This document shows, piece after piece, positions 1 through 8,872 of a stretch of 40,784 nt of DNA (position 1 is the first letter of the stretch; every line of letters begins with the position of its first letter). The position numbers were made by a program, and so were the translations under genes. Location: NCBI RefSeq assembly GCF_004403305.1, contig NZ_SOHE01000046.1, positions 15,900-56,683 on the forward strand, read 5' to 3'. This DNA is from Cryobacterium frigoriphilum (GTDB lineage: Bacteria; Actinomycetota; Actinomycetes; Actinomycetales; Microbacteriaceae). The notes below the pieces were generated by a model. The model was not told where the DNA came from and made no database searches. It saw nothing but the letters and a program-made list of their open reading frames with translations.

Positions 1-3000
1 CGCGACGAGCAGTGCGCCTCCGAGCAGCAACAGCAGGCCCGCGGCGAGCGCGGCCGGCGCCAACTCAAAGCCCGCCGTGGTCAGTTCCGTCGTTGAGCCG
101 ACGGCCGAGACTGTGATCGTGACCGGAATGCTGATGTCGGGGCGACCCGCAGCGCTGATCACGATGTGGTGGGGGCCCGCGGCGGTGTCCAGCGGAATCG
201 TGACGCTGAACTTCGCGACTCCCGCCGCGTTCGCCGTGAAGTTGCCGAGGTGCACCGGGATCGAGTGCAGCGTTGCCGTCACCTGCTGGCCGTCGGTGAG
301 GCCGTCGACCGAGATGGCAAGCGGCTGCCCGGCCCGGACAACGCCGGCACCCAGGGTGACGTCGGCCCAGTCCGTGCCCGTGCCCGTCTCGGTACCCGTG
401 TCAGTGCCCGTCTCGGTACCCGTGTCAGTGCCCGTGTCGGTGCCCGTGTCGGTGCCCGTCTCGGGGTCCGTTTCCGGGTCCGGCACGGCAGCGACGACGG
501 TCAGCGAAGCAGAGATCGACGGCAGACCGTTTGCGCTGATCACGAGGGTGTGAGCCCCGGCAGCCGTGTTCGCCGGGATCGTGACCGAGAAGGCGGCGGT
601 TCCCGCGGAGTTCGCCGTGAAGGTTCCGAGGTCCACCGGGGTCGAGTGCAGCGTTGCCGTGATCTGCTGTGCGGCATCGAGGCCTTCGACCGTTACGGAC
701 ACGGGCTGGCCCGCGGTGACCGTGGTGGATCCCAGGGTCACCGTGGTCGGGGTCGGGTCGGTGTCGGTGTCGGCGAGCGTGGCGCGGCCGATCTCGGCCG
801 GCTCGACAAGCGCGAACGCCTCGAAGTACGCGACGGTTGCCGCGAGGTCGACCTGGCCGGTGTCGGTCTGGTCAACACCGTCGGCGAAGGTCACGAAGTT
901 GTCTCCGCCGGCGGCGAGGAACGAGTTCGTGACGACCGTATAGACGCGGTTCGCGTCGATCGGCTCACCATTCAGGCTCAGCGACACGATGCGCTCACCG
1001 CGGGCGGCGGCGGGCTCATAGACGTAGTCGAATCCCTCGGAGAGGCCCAGGTGCAGCTTCTCCCGGGAGGAGCCTGCCGGCTGCCACTGCTCTTCGAGAA
1101 TCTGCTTCAGCTGAGCGCCCGTGAGGCCCACGGTGACGAGGGTGTTTGCGAAGGGCTGCACGTCGGCGACCTCCTTGTAGGTCACCTTGCCGTCCTCGCC
1201 GTAGAGCAGGTCGGCGCGCACCCCGCCCGGGTTCATGATGCCGATCTCGGCCGGGGTCTCGCCACCGAAGTCGGCGTTGGACGTGGCCCAGAGCTGAATG
1301 TCGGCGAGCAGGTTGCTCAGCGACGACTCGGAGCCGCGATCGGCCCCGCCCTGAGCGCGGGTGATGTCGGCGCTGATGGCGCCGACCTCGACGGAACCGA
1401 CCTCATCGGCCGCGACCGCAGCCGCATCGACGAGTGCCGCAACGTCGGTGTCAGCCGGGTAGTTGCCGGTCACGCCGTTGTGCAGCTTCAGAATCTGGCT
1501 GTTCACGGCGGTGATCGAGTTGTCGCTCGTGTCGACCGTGAACGTGACCTGATCAAGGTTCATGCCGTACTGGCCGCCCTGCAGCACCGGGCGTTCAACG
1601 GCCTGATCGGCAACAGCAAAGCTGCAGTTGTAGGTCGAGTGGGTGTGGGCGGAGAGGATCGCGTTGATCGACGGGTGCGCGTCGCGCACGAGCTCGCCGA
1701 ACAGCGTGTCCTCGGCCTCGATGGTCGCGCAGAACTCGGCCGAGCTGGCCACCGCGTTCACCGCGCTGGCCGGGTCGGTGCTCGCGCTGCCCTCGTGGGT
1801 CAGCAGCACGATGACGTCGGCTTCACCGTTGTCGGCGTTGCCGTCGGTCAGCTCGGTGGCCACGCGGTTCGCGGCCTCGAGCTGGTCGCCAAATTCGATG
1901 CCGGCAATGCCGTCGGGCGAGACCATCGACGCGGTCTGCTCGGTGACGGTGCCGATGAAGCCAACGGTCACTCCGTCCATCTCGGTGATCCAGTACTCGT
2001 CGAGCACCGGGTTTGTGGTGCCCCTCTCGTAGACGTTCGCGCCGAGGGAATAGCGCGGGTCGCCGTACGATTCGGTGACCCGCTCGCTGATATCAGCGAA
2101 GCCCCCGTCGAACTCGTGGTTTCCGACGACGGATGCGTCGAGCCCGGCGGCCAGAAGCGCCTCAATGGTCGGTTCGTCCTGCTGCGAGAACGACGTGAAC
2201 GTCGACGCGCCGATGTTGTCCCCGGCGGAGACGAACGCGGTGTTCGGGTTCTCACGCTTCAGCTGGGCGACGGCTCCCGCGAGAATGGCGGCGCCCGCCT
2301 CTTCGTTGTAGGCGTTCTCTTCGATGCGGCCGTGGAAGTCGTTGATGCCCAGAACCTGAATATCGACCGACGGCGGGGTGACGCTGGCGATGCTGAAGAT
2401 GCTCGTCGTTCCGGAGACCTCGTTGCCCACGGCGAGCATCGGCTGCTCGGTCGGCGAATCTGCCGCCGAGATGAAGGCCAGGCCCTCGGGGCCGAGGTCG
2501 CCCGCGCGGAGCAGGTCGGCTTCGCCGGTACCGGCAGCCACGGACTGCTCCATCGACACGGAGAAGTCGCGGTTGTTGATGTAGGTCGAGAACACCGCGT
2601 TCGTCGGGTCGCTGATGTCGTAGACCATCACGCCACCGACACGCTCGAGGCCGATGAAGGCGTAGGTGCGGCCGTCGACCTCACCGATGGCCATGTTTTC
2701 GGGCTCGGGGCCCTTGTCCTCGCTGCGGCCCTCGAGGTTGGACTCGCTGTGGTTGGAATTGAACCACTCAGGGTTGGCGGCGGCGGTGATCTGCTCGAAG
2801 TCGTCACCGGAGTCGAAGAGCTGCGTGCCGTCGGTGTCCCAAATCGAGAACGAGCGGGAACCGAAGGGGTAGAGCTCCTCGTAGCAGGTACCGTCGGCAT
2901 TGAGGCCGTTTGCGGTGGTCACGTTCAGGCGGCCCAGGTCGGCGTCGCCGAGCTTGTCAGCCAGGGGGCTGGTCTCGCAGACAGGTGCGATGCCCTTCTT

Positions 3001-4206
3001 GCCGAGGCTCTTGGCGCGCACGCCCTCGACGTAGTCGCCCCATTCACGGGCGTCACCCTCGTTGGCTGTGACCAAATAGGTGTCTGCGGTGCCGGTGGCA
3101 ACATCCGTCGCCGAATAGGCGTTGATGCCGTCGGGCATGTACATGCCCTTCAGGCCCTCGTAGGTCTGAATGTTGATGGTCGAGGCGTCTTCCGGATCAC
3201 GGTCGGACGCATCGATTCCGTTGCCCTCGAGTCCGTGATCCTGAAAGCCGAGCGGCCAGATGTCGGTGATCTCGGCGGTGTCGAGGTCGACGACGGCGAC
3301 GGCATTCGCCTCCTGCAGGGCGACGTAGGCGAGCGCGCTGTCGGCGTCGATCGCGACATACTCGGGCTCCAGGTTCGCCGACACCGGGAACTCGGTGTTG
3401 ACGGTCGGACCGAACACGCGCACGTCCTCGTGCAGGGTCTGGGTGCCGCCCGCTTCGAAGGCGTGGAAGTCGGCGGTCGATACGTCGGCCTGAACCGGGG
3501 CGGTGACGGTCGTGGGCAGGGCCACAACGCTCACGCTGCCCTCAGGGTCGACGGTGAATTCGTCGTTGGGCTCGCCTTCGTTGGCGACGACGGCGGTCGT
3601 GCCGTCGGCAGAGAAACTGACCATGTCGGGCAGGGCACCGACCTCGACCGCGCCGAGCACGGCGGAGTCGGGGTCGTTGGAGTTGGCGTCGAAGAAGACG
3701 AGCCAGCCGGCATCCGTCTTCGTCGGCGATTCGATCGCGGCCGCGCCGAGGCCGTCAGCGCGCACGGCGACGGAGTTCGCGGCACTCCCGGCCGGAATCG
3801 TGTCGCCGCCCGAGACGGCGACACCCTCCGCGGCGAGCGAGGTGAGCTTCACCGGGTTGGCCGGGTCGGCAATGCCGAGCACGTCGACGGCGCCCTGCGC
3901 GGCGTTGACGACGAAGAGGCGCTGGCTGCCCGCGTGGTAGGTGACAATTTCGGCAGCGGATGCGTCGAAGACGCCGGTGTCATAGCTGCCGATCGGGCTG
4001 AGCTCGAGACGAGTGGTGTCGCTCGACGAGGTGATCGGCGCGTCGACGACGGCGGCCTCGGCGGCCGGTGCGATCGGCGAGATCAGGCCGGTCGCGAGCA
4101 CGACGCCGAGCGTGGCGGCAAGCGCGCCGAACGCGGTGCGACGGCGGGGCGATGATGCCGGTTGATCAGAACTCTGTGAGGCAGGTGCGTGCTGTGGTGC
4201 GGTCAT
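1..4206 (-). CDS. Secreted choice-of-anchor I / 5'-nucleotidase multidomain protein (3' end outside window)
   Basis: The frame is open from the ATG at 4206 to the window edge (about 1402 codons), so the C-terminus is missing. GGAGG lies 8 bases before the start. Residues 1-50 form a Tat-like signal peptide (RRRTAFG, then a hydrophobic stretch ending AAEA). Residues about 65-600 resemble the choice-of-anchor I beta-propeller domain (HGLEGNG, VTANEGDAREW, GPEPENM). About 615-870 is a calcineurin-like phosphoesterase with NDFHGR, GDN, GNHEFD and HTHS metal-binding motifs; about 900-1110 is the 5'-nucleotidase C-terminal domain (GGVRADL, GGDNF). Two similar Ig-like domains (about 1154-1240 and 1281-1365) flank a Thr/Gly/Asp repeat, and a hydrophobic helix begins near 1378. 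Likely role: extracellular nucleotide or phosphoester hydrolysis at the cell surface. The substrate cannot be told from sequence. Confidence 0.9.
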   Translation of the reverse strand, partial: MTAPQHAPASQSSDQPASSPRRRTAFGALAATLGVVLATGLISPIAPAAEAAVVDAPITSSSDTTRLELSPIGSYDTGVFDASAAEIVTYHAGSQRLFVVNAAQGAVDVLGIADPANPVKLTSLAAEGVAVSGGDTIPAGSAANSVAVRADGLGAAAIESPTKTDAGWLVFFDANSNDPDSAVLGAVEVGALPDMVSFSADGTTAVVANEGEPNDEFTVDPEGSVSVVALPTTVTAPVQADVSTADFHAFEAGGTQTLHEDVRVFGPTVNTEFPVSANLEPEYVAIDADSALAYVALQEANAVAVVDLDTAEITDIWPLGFQDHGLEGNGIDASDRDPEDASTINIQTYEGLKGMYMPDGINAYSATDVATGTADTYLVTANEGDAREWGDYVEGVRAKSLGKKGIAPVCETSPLADKLGDADLGRLNVTTANGLNADGTCYEELYPFGSRSFSIWDTDGTQLFDSGDDFEQITAAANPEWFNSNHSESNLEGRSEDKGPEPENMAIGEVDGRTYAFIGLERVGGVMVYDISDPTNAVFSTYINNRDFSVSMEQSVAAGTGEADLLRAGDLGPEGLAFISAADSPTEQPMLAVGNEVSGTTSIFSIASVTPPSVDIQVLGINDFHGRIEENAYNEEAGAAILAGAVAQLKRENPNTAFVSAGDNIGASTFTSFSQQDEPTIEALLAAGLDASVVGNHEFDGGFADISERVTESYGDPRYSLGANVYERGTTNPVLDEYWITEMDGVTVGFIGTVTEQTASMVSPDGIAGIEFGDQLEAANRVATELTDGNADNGEADVIVLLTHEGSASTDPASAVNAVASSAEFCATIEAEDTLFGELVRDAHPSINAILSAHTHSTYNCSFAVADQAVERPVLQGGQYGMNLDQVTFTVDTSDNSITAVNSQILKLHNGVTGNYPADTDVAALVDAAAVAADEVGSVEVGAISADITRAQGGADRGSESSLSNLLADIQLWATSNADFGGETPAEIGIMNPGGVRADLLYGEDGKVTYKEVADVQPFANTLVTVGLTGAQLKQILEEQWQPAGSSREKLHLGLSEGFDYVYEPAAARGERIVSLSLNGEPIDANRVYTVVTNSFLAAGGDNFVTFADGVDQTDTGQVDLAATVAYFEAFALVEPAEIGRATLADTDTDPTPTTVTLGSTTVTAGQPVSVTVEGLDAAQQITATLHSTPVDLGTFTANSAGTAAFSVTIPANTAAGAHTLVISANGLPSISASLTVVAAVPDPETDPETGTDTGTDTGTDTGTETGTDTGTETGTGTDWADVTLGAGVVRAGQPLAISVDGLTDGQQVTATLHSIPVHLGNFTANAAGVAKFSVTIPLDTAAGPHHIVISAAGRPDISIPVTITVSAVGSTTELTTAGFELAPAALAAGLLLLLGGALLVA
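376..486 (-). repeat. 12-bp tandem repeats coding a Thr-Gly-Asp-Thr linker
   Basis: About nine degenerate 12-base units (plus-strand form gtgcccgtgtcg / gtacccgtctcg) lie in frame in the nucleotidase gene and code for a (D/E)TGT linker at residues about 1242-1279, between its two Ig-like domains. Multiples of 12 keep the frame, so copy number can change without breaking the gene. Such linkers usually act as extended stalks in surface proteins. Confidence 0.85.
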
Positions 4207-4379
4207 GCTTTCGTCCTCCAGGGGGTCGTAAGTGGGCTGCCTCCCCTGTATAAGGGGCGCGCATGACGCGCAGGTAAACGGGTCGGAACGACGGAAGTGG
4301 CACGGCACCCCAAAGGGGAATAGCCTGAGATCAGGCCCGAAATACCCGGGCAGCGGTTTCACTCACAGCGGAGGTCACC

Positions 4380-4886
4380 ATGACAGCCAAGCCCACCGGA
4401 CGGCTCGCCCAGCGCGAGGACGGTCTCTACATCATGTTTGATCGGCTCTTCAACGAGCCCATCGAGAAGGTCTGGGCGAGCCTGTCCCGCCCGGCCGAGC
4501 TGGAGAAGTGGATCGGCACCTACACCGGCTCCCCCACCACCGGGGCCGTGCGGTTTCGGATGACCGCTGAGGCCGAAGCCGAATGGGAGTACGTGAACAT
4601 TCGCGAGTGCGTCGCGCCGCACCGCTTCACCGGAGATTTCGGCACCGGCCCCAAGGCCTGGCACGCGCTGTTCCACCTCGTCGAGGGCGACGGCATGACC
4701 ACCCTCACCTTCGGCCAGCGTCTGCACACGGCGGCCGAAGCCGCGACGGTCGGACCCGGCTGGGACTACTACCTCGACCGCCTCGTCGCCGTGCGCGCCG
4801 GGCGTGCGCTGCCCGAGTGGAGTCACTACTCCACCGCGCACTCGGACTTCTACCGCGGCCTGTTCGTGCCGGCACCGGCCGTCTGA
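4380..4886 (+). CDS. SRPBCC / AHSA1-like domain protein
   Basis: A 168-residue protein starting at an ATG preceded by GGAGG (4372-4376). The N-terminal pattern (FDRLFNEPIEKVWASLSRP, then ELEKWIG) is typical of the START-like SRPBCC superfamily, in particular the AHSA1/activator-of-Hsp90-like group that binds hydrophobic ligands in a deep cavity. The middle (VAPHRFTGDFG, GMTTLTFGQRL) and the C-terminal helix (GWDYYLDRLVAVRAG) also fit that fold and full length. No signal peptide or membrane segment, so cytosolic. Ligand and role are unknown. It is transcribed away from the large surface protein and ends just before a family A repeat. Confidence 0.8.
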   Translation: MTAKPTGRLAQREDGLYIMFDRLFNEPIEKVWASLSRPAELEKWIGTYTGSPTTGAVRFRMTAEAEAEWEYVNIRECVAPHRFTGDFGTGPKAWHALFHLVEGDGMTTLTFGQRLHTAAEAATVGPGWDYYLDRLVAVRAGRALPEWSHYSTAHSDFYRGLFVPAPAV

Positions 4887-4930
4887 CACGAGCGGATGCC
4901 CCGGGCCGGCACCGAAGATCGGCTCGCCTT

Positions 4931-5064
4931 GGTTTCGACCGGCGCGCTGTGCGCGCCGGCTCAACCAGCGGGAGAGGGGCGGCTCAACCAGCGGGAGAGG
5001 GGCGGCTCAACCAGCGCAGGTGGGCTCTCGCTGGTTGAGGCGCGACGAAGGAGCGGTCGAAACC
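4931..5064. repeat. Family A intergenic palindromic element with three 23-bp direct units
   Basis: Outer arms GGTTTCGACCG (4931-4941) and CGGTCGAAACC (5054-5064) are a perfect 11-bp inverted repeat. Inside are three copies of CTCAACCAGCG at 4960, 4983 and 5006 (23-bp period) and one inverted copy, CGCTGGTTGAG, at 5029-5039. A degenerate partial copy with GGTTTCGATACGCG follows near 5106-5120. The element lies between convergent genes, so it may fold as a hairpin in both transcripts. I recall similar 'ctcaaccag...gtttcga' repeats as common between genes in Microbacteriaceae. Confidence 0.85.
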
Positions 5065-5134
5065 GCGCGAGCCGACCGTCAAACCGCGGGAGGATCGGCT
5101 CGCGGGGTTTCGATACGCGGGCGGAGCGGGGCGG

Positions 5135-5698
5135 CTAAGACCAGAGGCTCGGAGCGGGGGCGCGCGTCGCCGGCATGGTGACGTCGTCGCTCCACTCGAG
5201 CAGCCACTGCGGCACGGTCACGTTGTCGGGGGCCACCCCGATCGCCTCCAGCAGTTCGTCGATCGTGACGACACCGCCGGTACGTTTCAGAAAGCGACCG
5301 CGGATGAAACCGTGGGCGTAAATTTCGGGGCGGCCCTCGGCATCCGGTCGCACGAAACGCTGTTCAACGTAGACGGCCTTCTCGTCGAACCCGAGGATGC
5401 GCGATTCCACGGTGAACCGCTGGCCGAGGGTGAGCGATTTACGAAAGCTGATCGTCTCGGCAACGACGACGGGGTACCAGCCGCGGGCCAGGAAGATCTT
5501 CCAGACGCCGTTGCGGTGCAGCATGTCGAAGCGGGCGACGTCCATGATCGACAGGTACACGCCGTTGTTCATGTGCCGCAGGATGTCCTGATCGGTCGGC
5601 AGCGTCACGAAATTGGTACGCGCGACCTCAAAGTGATCAAGGCGCGGCCCGAAGCGGGAAATGATCGAGTGGAGGATGGTTCGCCAGAACATGTGCAC
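5135..5698 (-). CDS. Acyl-CoA thioesterase-like hot-dog fold protein
   Basis: A 187-residue protein. The start is taken as the GTG at 5698 because TAGCAT lies exactly 6 bases upstream (leaderless pattern); an ATG two codons later is possible. Residues about 25-150 match the 4HBT/hot-dog superfamily: LPTDQDILRHMNNGVYLSIMD contains the characteristic H-x-N-N-G-x-Y-x-x-x-x-D motif, with the Asp in the usual catalytic position. The overall pattern is closest to THEM6-like or fatty-acyl thioesterase-like proteins. Expected activity is hydrolysis of acyl-CoA thioesters in the cytosol; the natural acyl group is unknown. It lies 55 bp downstream of the citrate synthase gene on the same strand. Confidence 0.75.
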   Translation of the reverse strand: MHMFWRTILHSIISRFGPRLDHFEVARTNFVTLPTDQDILRHMNNGVYLSIMDVARFDMLHRNGVWKIFLARGWYPVVVAETISFRKSLTLGQRFTVESRILGFDEKAVYVEQRFVRPDAEGRPEIYAHGFIRGRFLKRTGGVVTIDELLEAIGVAPDNVTVPQWLLEWSDDVTMPATRAPAPSLWS

Positions 5699-5704
5699 CG
5701 CTCG

Positions 5705-5710
5705 ATGCTA
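5705..5710 (-). promoter_or_regulatory. Leaderless-type -10 box of the thioesterase gene
   Basis: TAGCAT on the minus strand, then six bases, then GTG at 5698. This places the expected transcript start on the start codon. No Shine-Dalgarno sequence lies between. Confidence 0.5.
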
Positions 5711-5753
5711 GCGGGTCTGCCGCCGTGACCGTCTATCGGCGCCGTCGAGCCAG

Positions 5754-6953
5754 CTAGAGCGTGAATTGCTCCGGGACCGCGCGCTGGTGGGGACCGTTGT
5801 AGACCGAGAGCGGGCGGATGAGCGCGTTCGCCGCCGTCTGTTCCCGTACGTGGGCGGTCCAGCCGATCACCCGCGCGGCGACGAAGATCGGTGTGAAGGT
5901 CTCGGTGTCGAAGCCCATCACGTGATAGGCCGGACCGGTCGGGTAGTCGACATTGGGCTTGATGCCGGTGCGCGCCAACATACCGGCCTCGAGCAGGTCG
6001 TACATCTGCAGCAGGTCGGGCCGGGCGTAGTGTTCGAGCATCGTCACCATCGCGGCGTGCATCGTGGGCACCCGGGAATCGCCGTGCTTGTATACCCGGT
6101 GCCCGAAGCCCATCACCTTGCGCTTGTGCGCGAGGGTGTCGTCGAGCCAGCCCTCAACCTGGTCGGGGGTGCCGATCTGGCCGAAGGTGCGCATGACCTC
6201 TTCGTTGGCGCCGCCGTGCAGCGCGCCCTTGAGCGCACCGATCGCCCCGGTGACGGCCGAGTAGATGTCGGCGAGGGTCGAGGTGATGACCCGGGCGGCG
6301 AAGGTGGAGGCGTTGAAGGAGTGCTCGGCGTAGAGGATGAGCGAGACCCGGAAGGCGTCGATGACCTTGGGTTCGGGCACCACACCGAGGGTCATGTACA
6401 GAAAGTTCTCGCAGTAGCCGAGGTCGCTGCGCGGCGCGAGCGGCGCCAGCCCGTGACGGCGACGCTGGTCGTAGGCAACGATCGCGGGCAGCTGAGCGAA
6501 CAGGTGCTGGGCCTTGCGCAGGTTCTGGGCCGGCGAGCGGTCGTCGGCCTGGGGGTCGTTGGCGCCGATGATACTGACCGCCGTGCGGCAGACATCCATC
6601 GGGTGCGCGGTGAGAGGCAGGTCGTCGATCGCCCGGCGCACGTTGGGGGCGAGCGTTCGGCCGGCGCGTTCGAGCGCTTCGAAGTCGGCGAGGTGGTCGG
6701 GGCTGGGCAGTTCGCCCTCCCAGAGCAGCAGGGCGACCTGCTCGACGCTGCAGTTCGCGGCGAGTTCCTGAACGGGGTAGCCGCGATAAAGCAGTGAGTT
6801 GGTGTCGGAGTTGACCATGGAGATGGCGGTGTAATCGACCGCCACGCCCACCAGCCCCTTGTGGATGACGGGGGCGGATGCCTCCGCTGACGGTACCGGA
6901 TGCAGCGGGCCGCCGGGAGCGGGCGCCGAAACGGACTCGTGTGGGTCGCTCAT
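5754..6953 (-). CDS. prpC: Citrate synthase / 2-methylcitrate synthase
   Basis: A 399-residue, full-length citrate-synthase family enzyme condensing acetyl-CoA (or propionyl-CoA) with oxaloacetate. The catalytic residues are visible: His246 in LHGGAN, His285 in MGFGHRVYKHGD and Asp336 in NVDYPTGPAYH, plus the EHSFNASTF oxaloacetate site. The short form without an N-terminal zinc-like domain and the C-terminal RPLSVYNGPHQR are what I associate with the bifunctional 2-methylcitrate/citrate synthases of actinobacteria. No prpB or prpD is present in the window, so a citrate role (gltA2-like) is equally possible. The ATG has GAGGAGC 7-13 bases upstream. The first 25 residues are a Pro/Ala/Ser-rich extension. 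Confidence 0.85.
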   Translation of the reverse strand: MSDPHESVSAPAPGGPLHPVPSAEASAPVIHKGLVGVAVDYTAISMVNSDTNSLLYRGYPVQELAANCSVEQVALLLWEGELPSPDHLADFEALERAGRTLAPNVRRAIDDLPLTAHPMDVCRTAVSIIGANDPQADDRSPAQNLRKAQHLFAQLPAIVAYDQRRRHGLAPLAPRSDLGYCENFLYMTLGVVPEPKVIDAFRVSLILYAEHSFNASTFAARVITSTLADIYSAVTGAIGALKGALHGGANEEVMRTFGQIGTPDQVEGWLDDTLAHKRKVMGFGHRVYKHGDSRVPTMHAAMVTMLEHYARPDLLQMYDLLEAGMLARTGIKPNVDYPTGPAYHVMGFDTETFTPIFVAARVIGWTAHVREQTAANALIRPLSVYNGPHQRAVPEQFTL

Positions 6954-7082
6954 GATGATGCTCCTCGCTGCCCCGAACTCGCTGCCCCGATCTCGCCGGA
7001 ATCTGAAGACGATTCAATCAGGTTGTGGGCGCGTGCGCGATGGGCAATTTGGGTGGTGTGGCCTTGCCGTGACCAGCGGGTC

Positions 7083-7088
7083 TACGAT
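7083..7088 (+). promoter_or_regulatory. Leaderless-type -10 box of the LysE-family gene
   Basis: TACGAT, six bases, then ATG at 7095. The spacing fits transcription starting at the start codon. The intervening TCAGGA is at best a very close, weak ribosome site. Confidence 0.5.
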
Positions 7089-7094
7089 TCAGGA

Positions 7095-7733
7095 ATGGTT
7101 TCGCTTCCGACGCTGCTCGCGTTCTCCCTCGCCGCGATCGCAATTGTCGTGCTGCCGGGGCCGACGGTGCTGTTCGTGATCGGCCGGTCGCTTGCTCTGG
7201 GCCGGGTCGGCGGCCTGCTGAGCGTGCTGGGCAACGCCCTCGGCCTGATCCCGGTGATCGCGGCCGTGGCTTTCGGCCTCGGCACCCTCGTCACCCAATC
7301 GGCGGTACTGTTTCTGATCGTCAAACTCGTCGGAGCGGCCTACATCATCTATCTGGGCGTGCAGGCGATCCGGCACCGACGCACCACCTCGGGCATCAGC
7401 GGCGCGGCCCTGCTGCCCAAGTCGCCCTGGCGACTGCTGCGCGAGGGTTTTCTCGTAGGCATCAGCAACCCGAAGTCGATCGTGTTCTTCGTGGCCGTGC
7501 TGCCACAGTTCGTGAACTATTCGGCCGGGGCCGTGCCCCTGCAGCTGGCCACCCTCGGCCTGGTCTTCGTCGTGCTCGCCCTGATCGGCGACAGCACCTG
7601 GGCCCTCGCGGCCGGCACGGCCCGGGACTGGTTTGCGTCGTCGCCGAAACGGGTGGAGCGCCTCGGCGCGACCGGCGGCGTGATGATGATCGGCCTCGGG
7701 GGCGCCCTCGCGGCGACCGGCGCGACCTCGTAG
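7095..7733 (+). CDS. LysE/RhtB-family amino-acid exporter
   Basis: A 212-residue membrane protein. The ATG at 7095 is chosen over upstream in-frame codons because the upstream 65 codons overlap the citrate synthase gene and its promoter region, and because of the -10 box at 7083. Family marks: the N-terminal VLPGPTVLFVIGRSLALGR segment (LysE PGP motif), the loop GFLVGISNPKSIVFFVAVLPQF (N-P-K), and five to six hydrophobic helices spread over the chain. RhtB relatives export homoserine, threonine or other amino acids by proton antiport; the substrate here is unknown. It is divergent from the citrate synthase gene and convergent with the hydrolase gene. Confidence 0.85.
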   Translation: MVSLPTLLAFSLAAIAIVVLPGPTVLFVIGRSLALGRVGGLLSVLGNALGLIPVIAAVAFGLGTLVTQSAVLFLIVKLVGAAYIIYLGVQAIRHRRTTSGISGAALLPKSPWRLLREGFLVGISNPKSIVFFVAVLPQFVNYSAGAVPLQLATLGLVFVVLALIGDSTWALAAGTARDWFASSPKRVERLGATGGVMMIGLGGALAATGATS

Positions 7734-7791
7734 TCACCAGCCCCGGTTCGTCAGCCCCGGTGCGGGTTCGTGGCGTCGGTTCGGGCGCCCG

Positions 7792-8847
7792 TCAGGGCAC
7801 GGCGACGACGATCGTCAGCGGTGCGACGGCCGAGGCCTGCGCGGCGGGCGCTGTCGGCGCGGCTTTCGCTGTCGGCGCGGCCGCGACTCGACGCACGAAG
7901 GCGGCGAGTCGGCGGTAGACCTCCTGTGATTCGGGATGCTTTGAGTCCTGCTGCCAGGTATGGCGGGTATTCACCCGGTTGCGGGCGTAGATCACGGTGT
8001 CGACCCTGATGCTCTTGCGCCGCAGGGCGGCGATGAAGTTGAGGTTGGCGCGGTAGAAGTAGTCGCGCTCCGAGGTGCTCACGAACACCGGCGGAAAGCC
8101 CTTGCCGAGCCACTCGATCGGGGACATGAATCGCGCCGCCGTGCGCAGGTGCAGCCCGCGCCCGCGCTCGGGCAACAGCATCCGCAGAAAATTGAGGCTG
8201 AGCACAAAACCGCGCTCGAACATGACCGAGACATCGGCGATGCTGCAGTGCTGAACGAGGCCGCGCAGGTCTGTCGGACCGATTCGCGGGCGGATGCCGT
8301 AGTGCTCGGCGAGGTCGGAGTCGTACGTGGCCGCCGTCAGCAGGGCGGCGATGTGTCCCCCGGCGGAGTCGCCGCCGAGCACGATGCGGCTCGCATCGCC
8401 GCCGAAGTCGGCGATGTTGTCGACGACCCAGTCGAGTACGGCGTTGCCGTCATGCATCATGTGGCTCAGCTGAAACCGTGTGGCCATGCGGTAGTTCGCG
8501 TTGACGACGACCATCCCCTCTGAGGCCTGGCTCGCGCAGTACTTGGTCAGCGGGTCTTTGTCACCGCTGGTCCAGCCGCCGCCGTGAAAGTAGACGTAGA
8601 CCGGCAGCGGCGCGGCCGAGGAAGCGCCCCGCGGTACGAGCACGTCCAGACGGTGGTCGCGGATGCCGTCACCCACGTAGTCGAAGTCGTGGTGGTAGTC
8701 GACGGTGCCGATCGGTTCGAGGTTGTACTTGTGTACCTCGGTGCTGACGCGCAGCATGATGGCGCGCCAAAACCAGACCGGGATGCGGGAGAGGATGGTC
8801 TCTTTGTAGGAGTGCAGGGTGCCGCCGCCGATGGAGTGGCCGATCAT
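7792..8847 (-). CDS. Alpha/beta hydrolase, HSL (hormone-sensitive lipase-like) family
   Basis: A 351-residue esterase-like enzyme. The oxyanion motif HGGGW (88-92), nucleophile motif GGDSAGG (Ser161), Asp262 (SERDYF) and His296 (NTRHTW) give a complete catalytic triad of the alpha/beta-hydrolase-3 group, so carboxylester hydrolysis is expected. The start is uncertain: the ATG at 8847 has no clear ribosome site, and a CTGGTG simple repeat (8873-8900) lies just upstream. A longer in-frame reading exists, but it runs into the neighbouring gene and encodes His/Gln/Pro repeats. The tail (322-351) is Ala/Pro-rich and ends in a short hydrophobic stretch, unusual for the family. No signal peptide was recognised. 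Confidence 0.8.
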   Translation of the reverse strand: MIGHSIGGGTLHSYKETILSRIPVWFWRAIMLRVSTEVHKYNLEPIGTVDYHHDFDYVGDGIRDHRLDVLVPRGASSAAPLPVYVYFHGGGWTSGDKDPLTKYCASQASEGMVVVNANYRMATRFQLSHMMHDGNAVLDWVVDNIADFGGDASRIVLGGDSAGGHIAALLTAATYDSDLAEHYGIRPRIGPTDLRGLVQHCSIADVSVMFERGFVLSLNFLRMLLPERGRGLHLRTAARFMSPIEWLGKGFPPVFVSTSERDYFYRANLNFIAALRRKSIRVDTVIYARNRVNTRHTWQQDSKHPESQEVYRRLAAFVRRVAAAPTAKAAPTAPAAQASAVAPLTIVVAVP

Positions 8848-8872
8848 GGCGTGCTGCGGTTGGTGCCGAGGC

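Noticed and set aside
166..4155. A 1329-codon plus-strand frame opposite the nucleotidase gene
   Set aside because: It is an antisense shadow of GC-biased codons; its translation is Arg/Gly/Val-rich without motifs, while the minus frame shows full domains.
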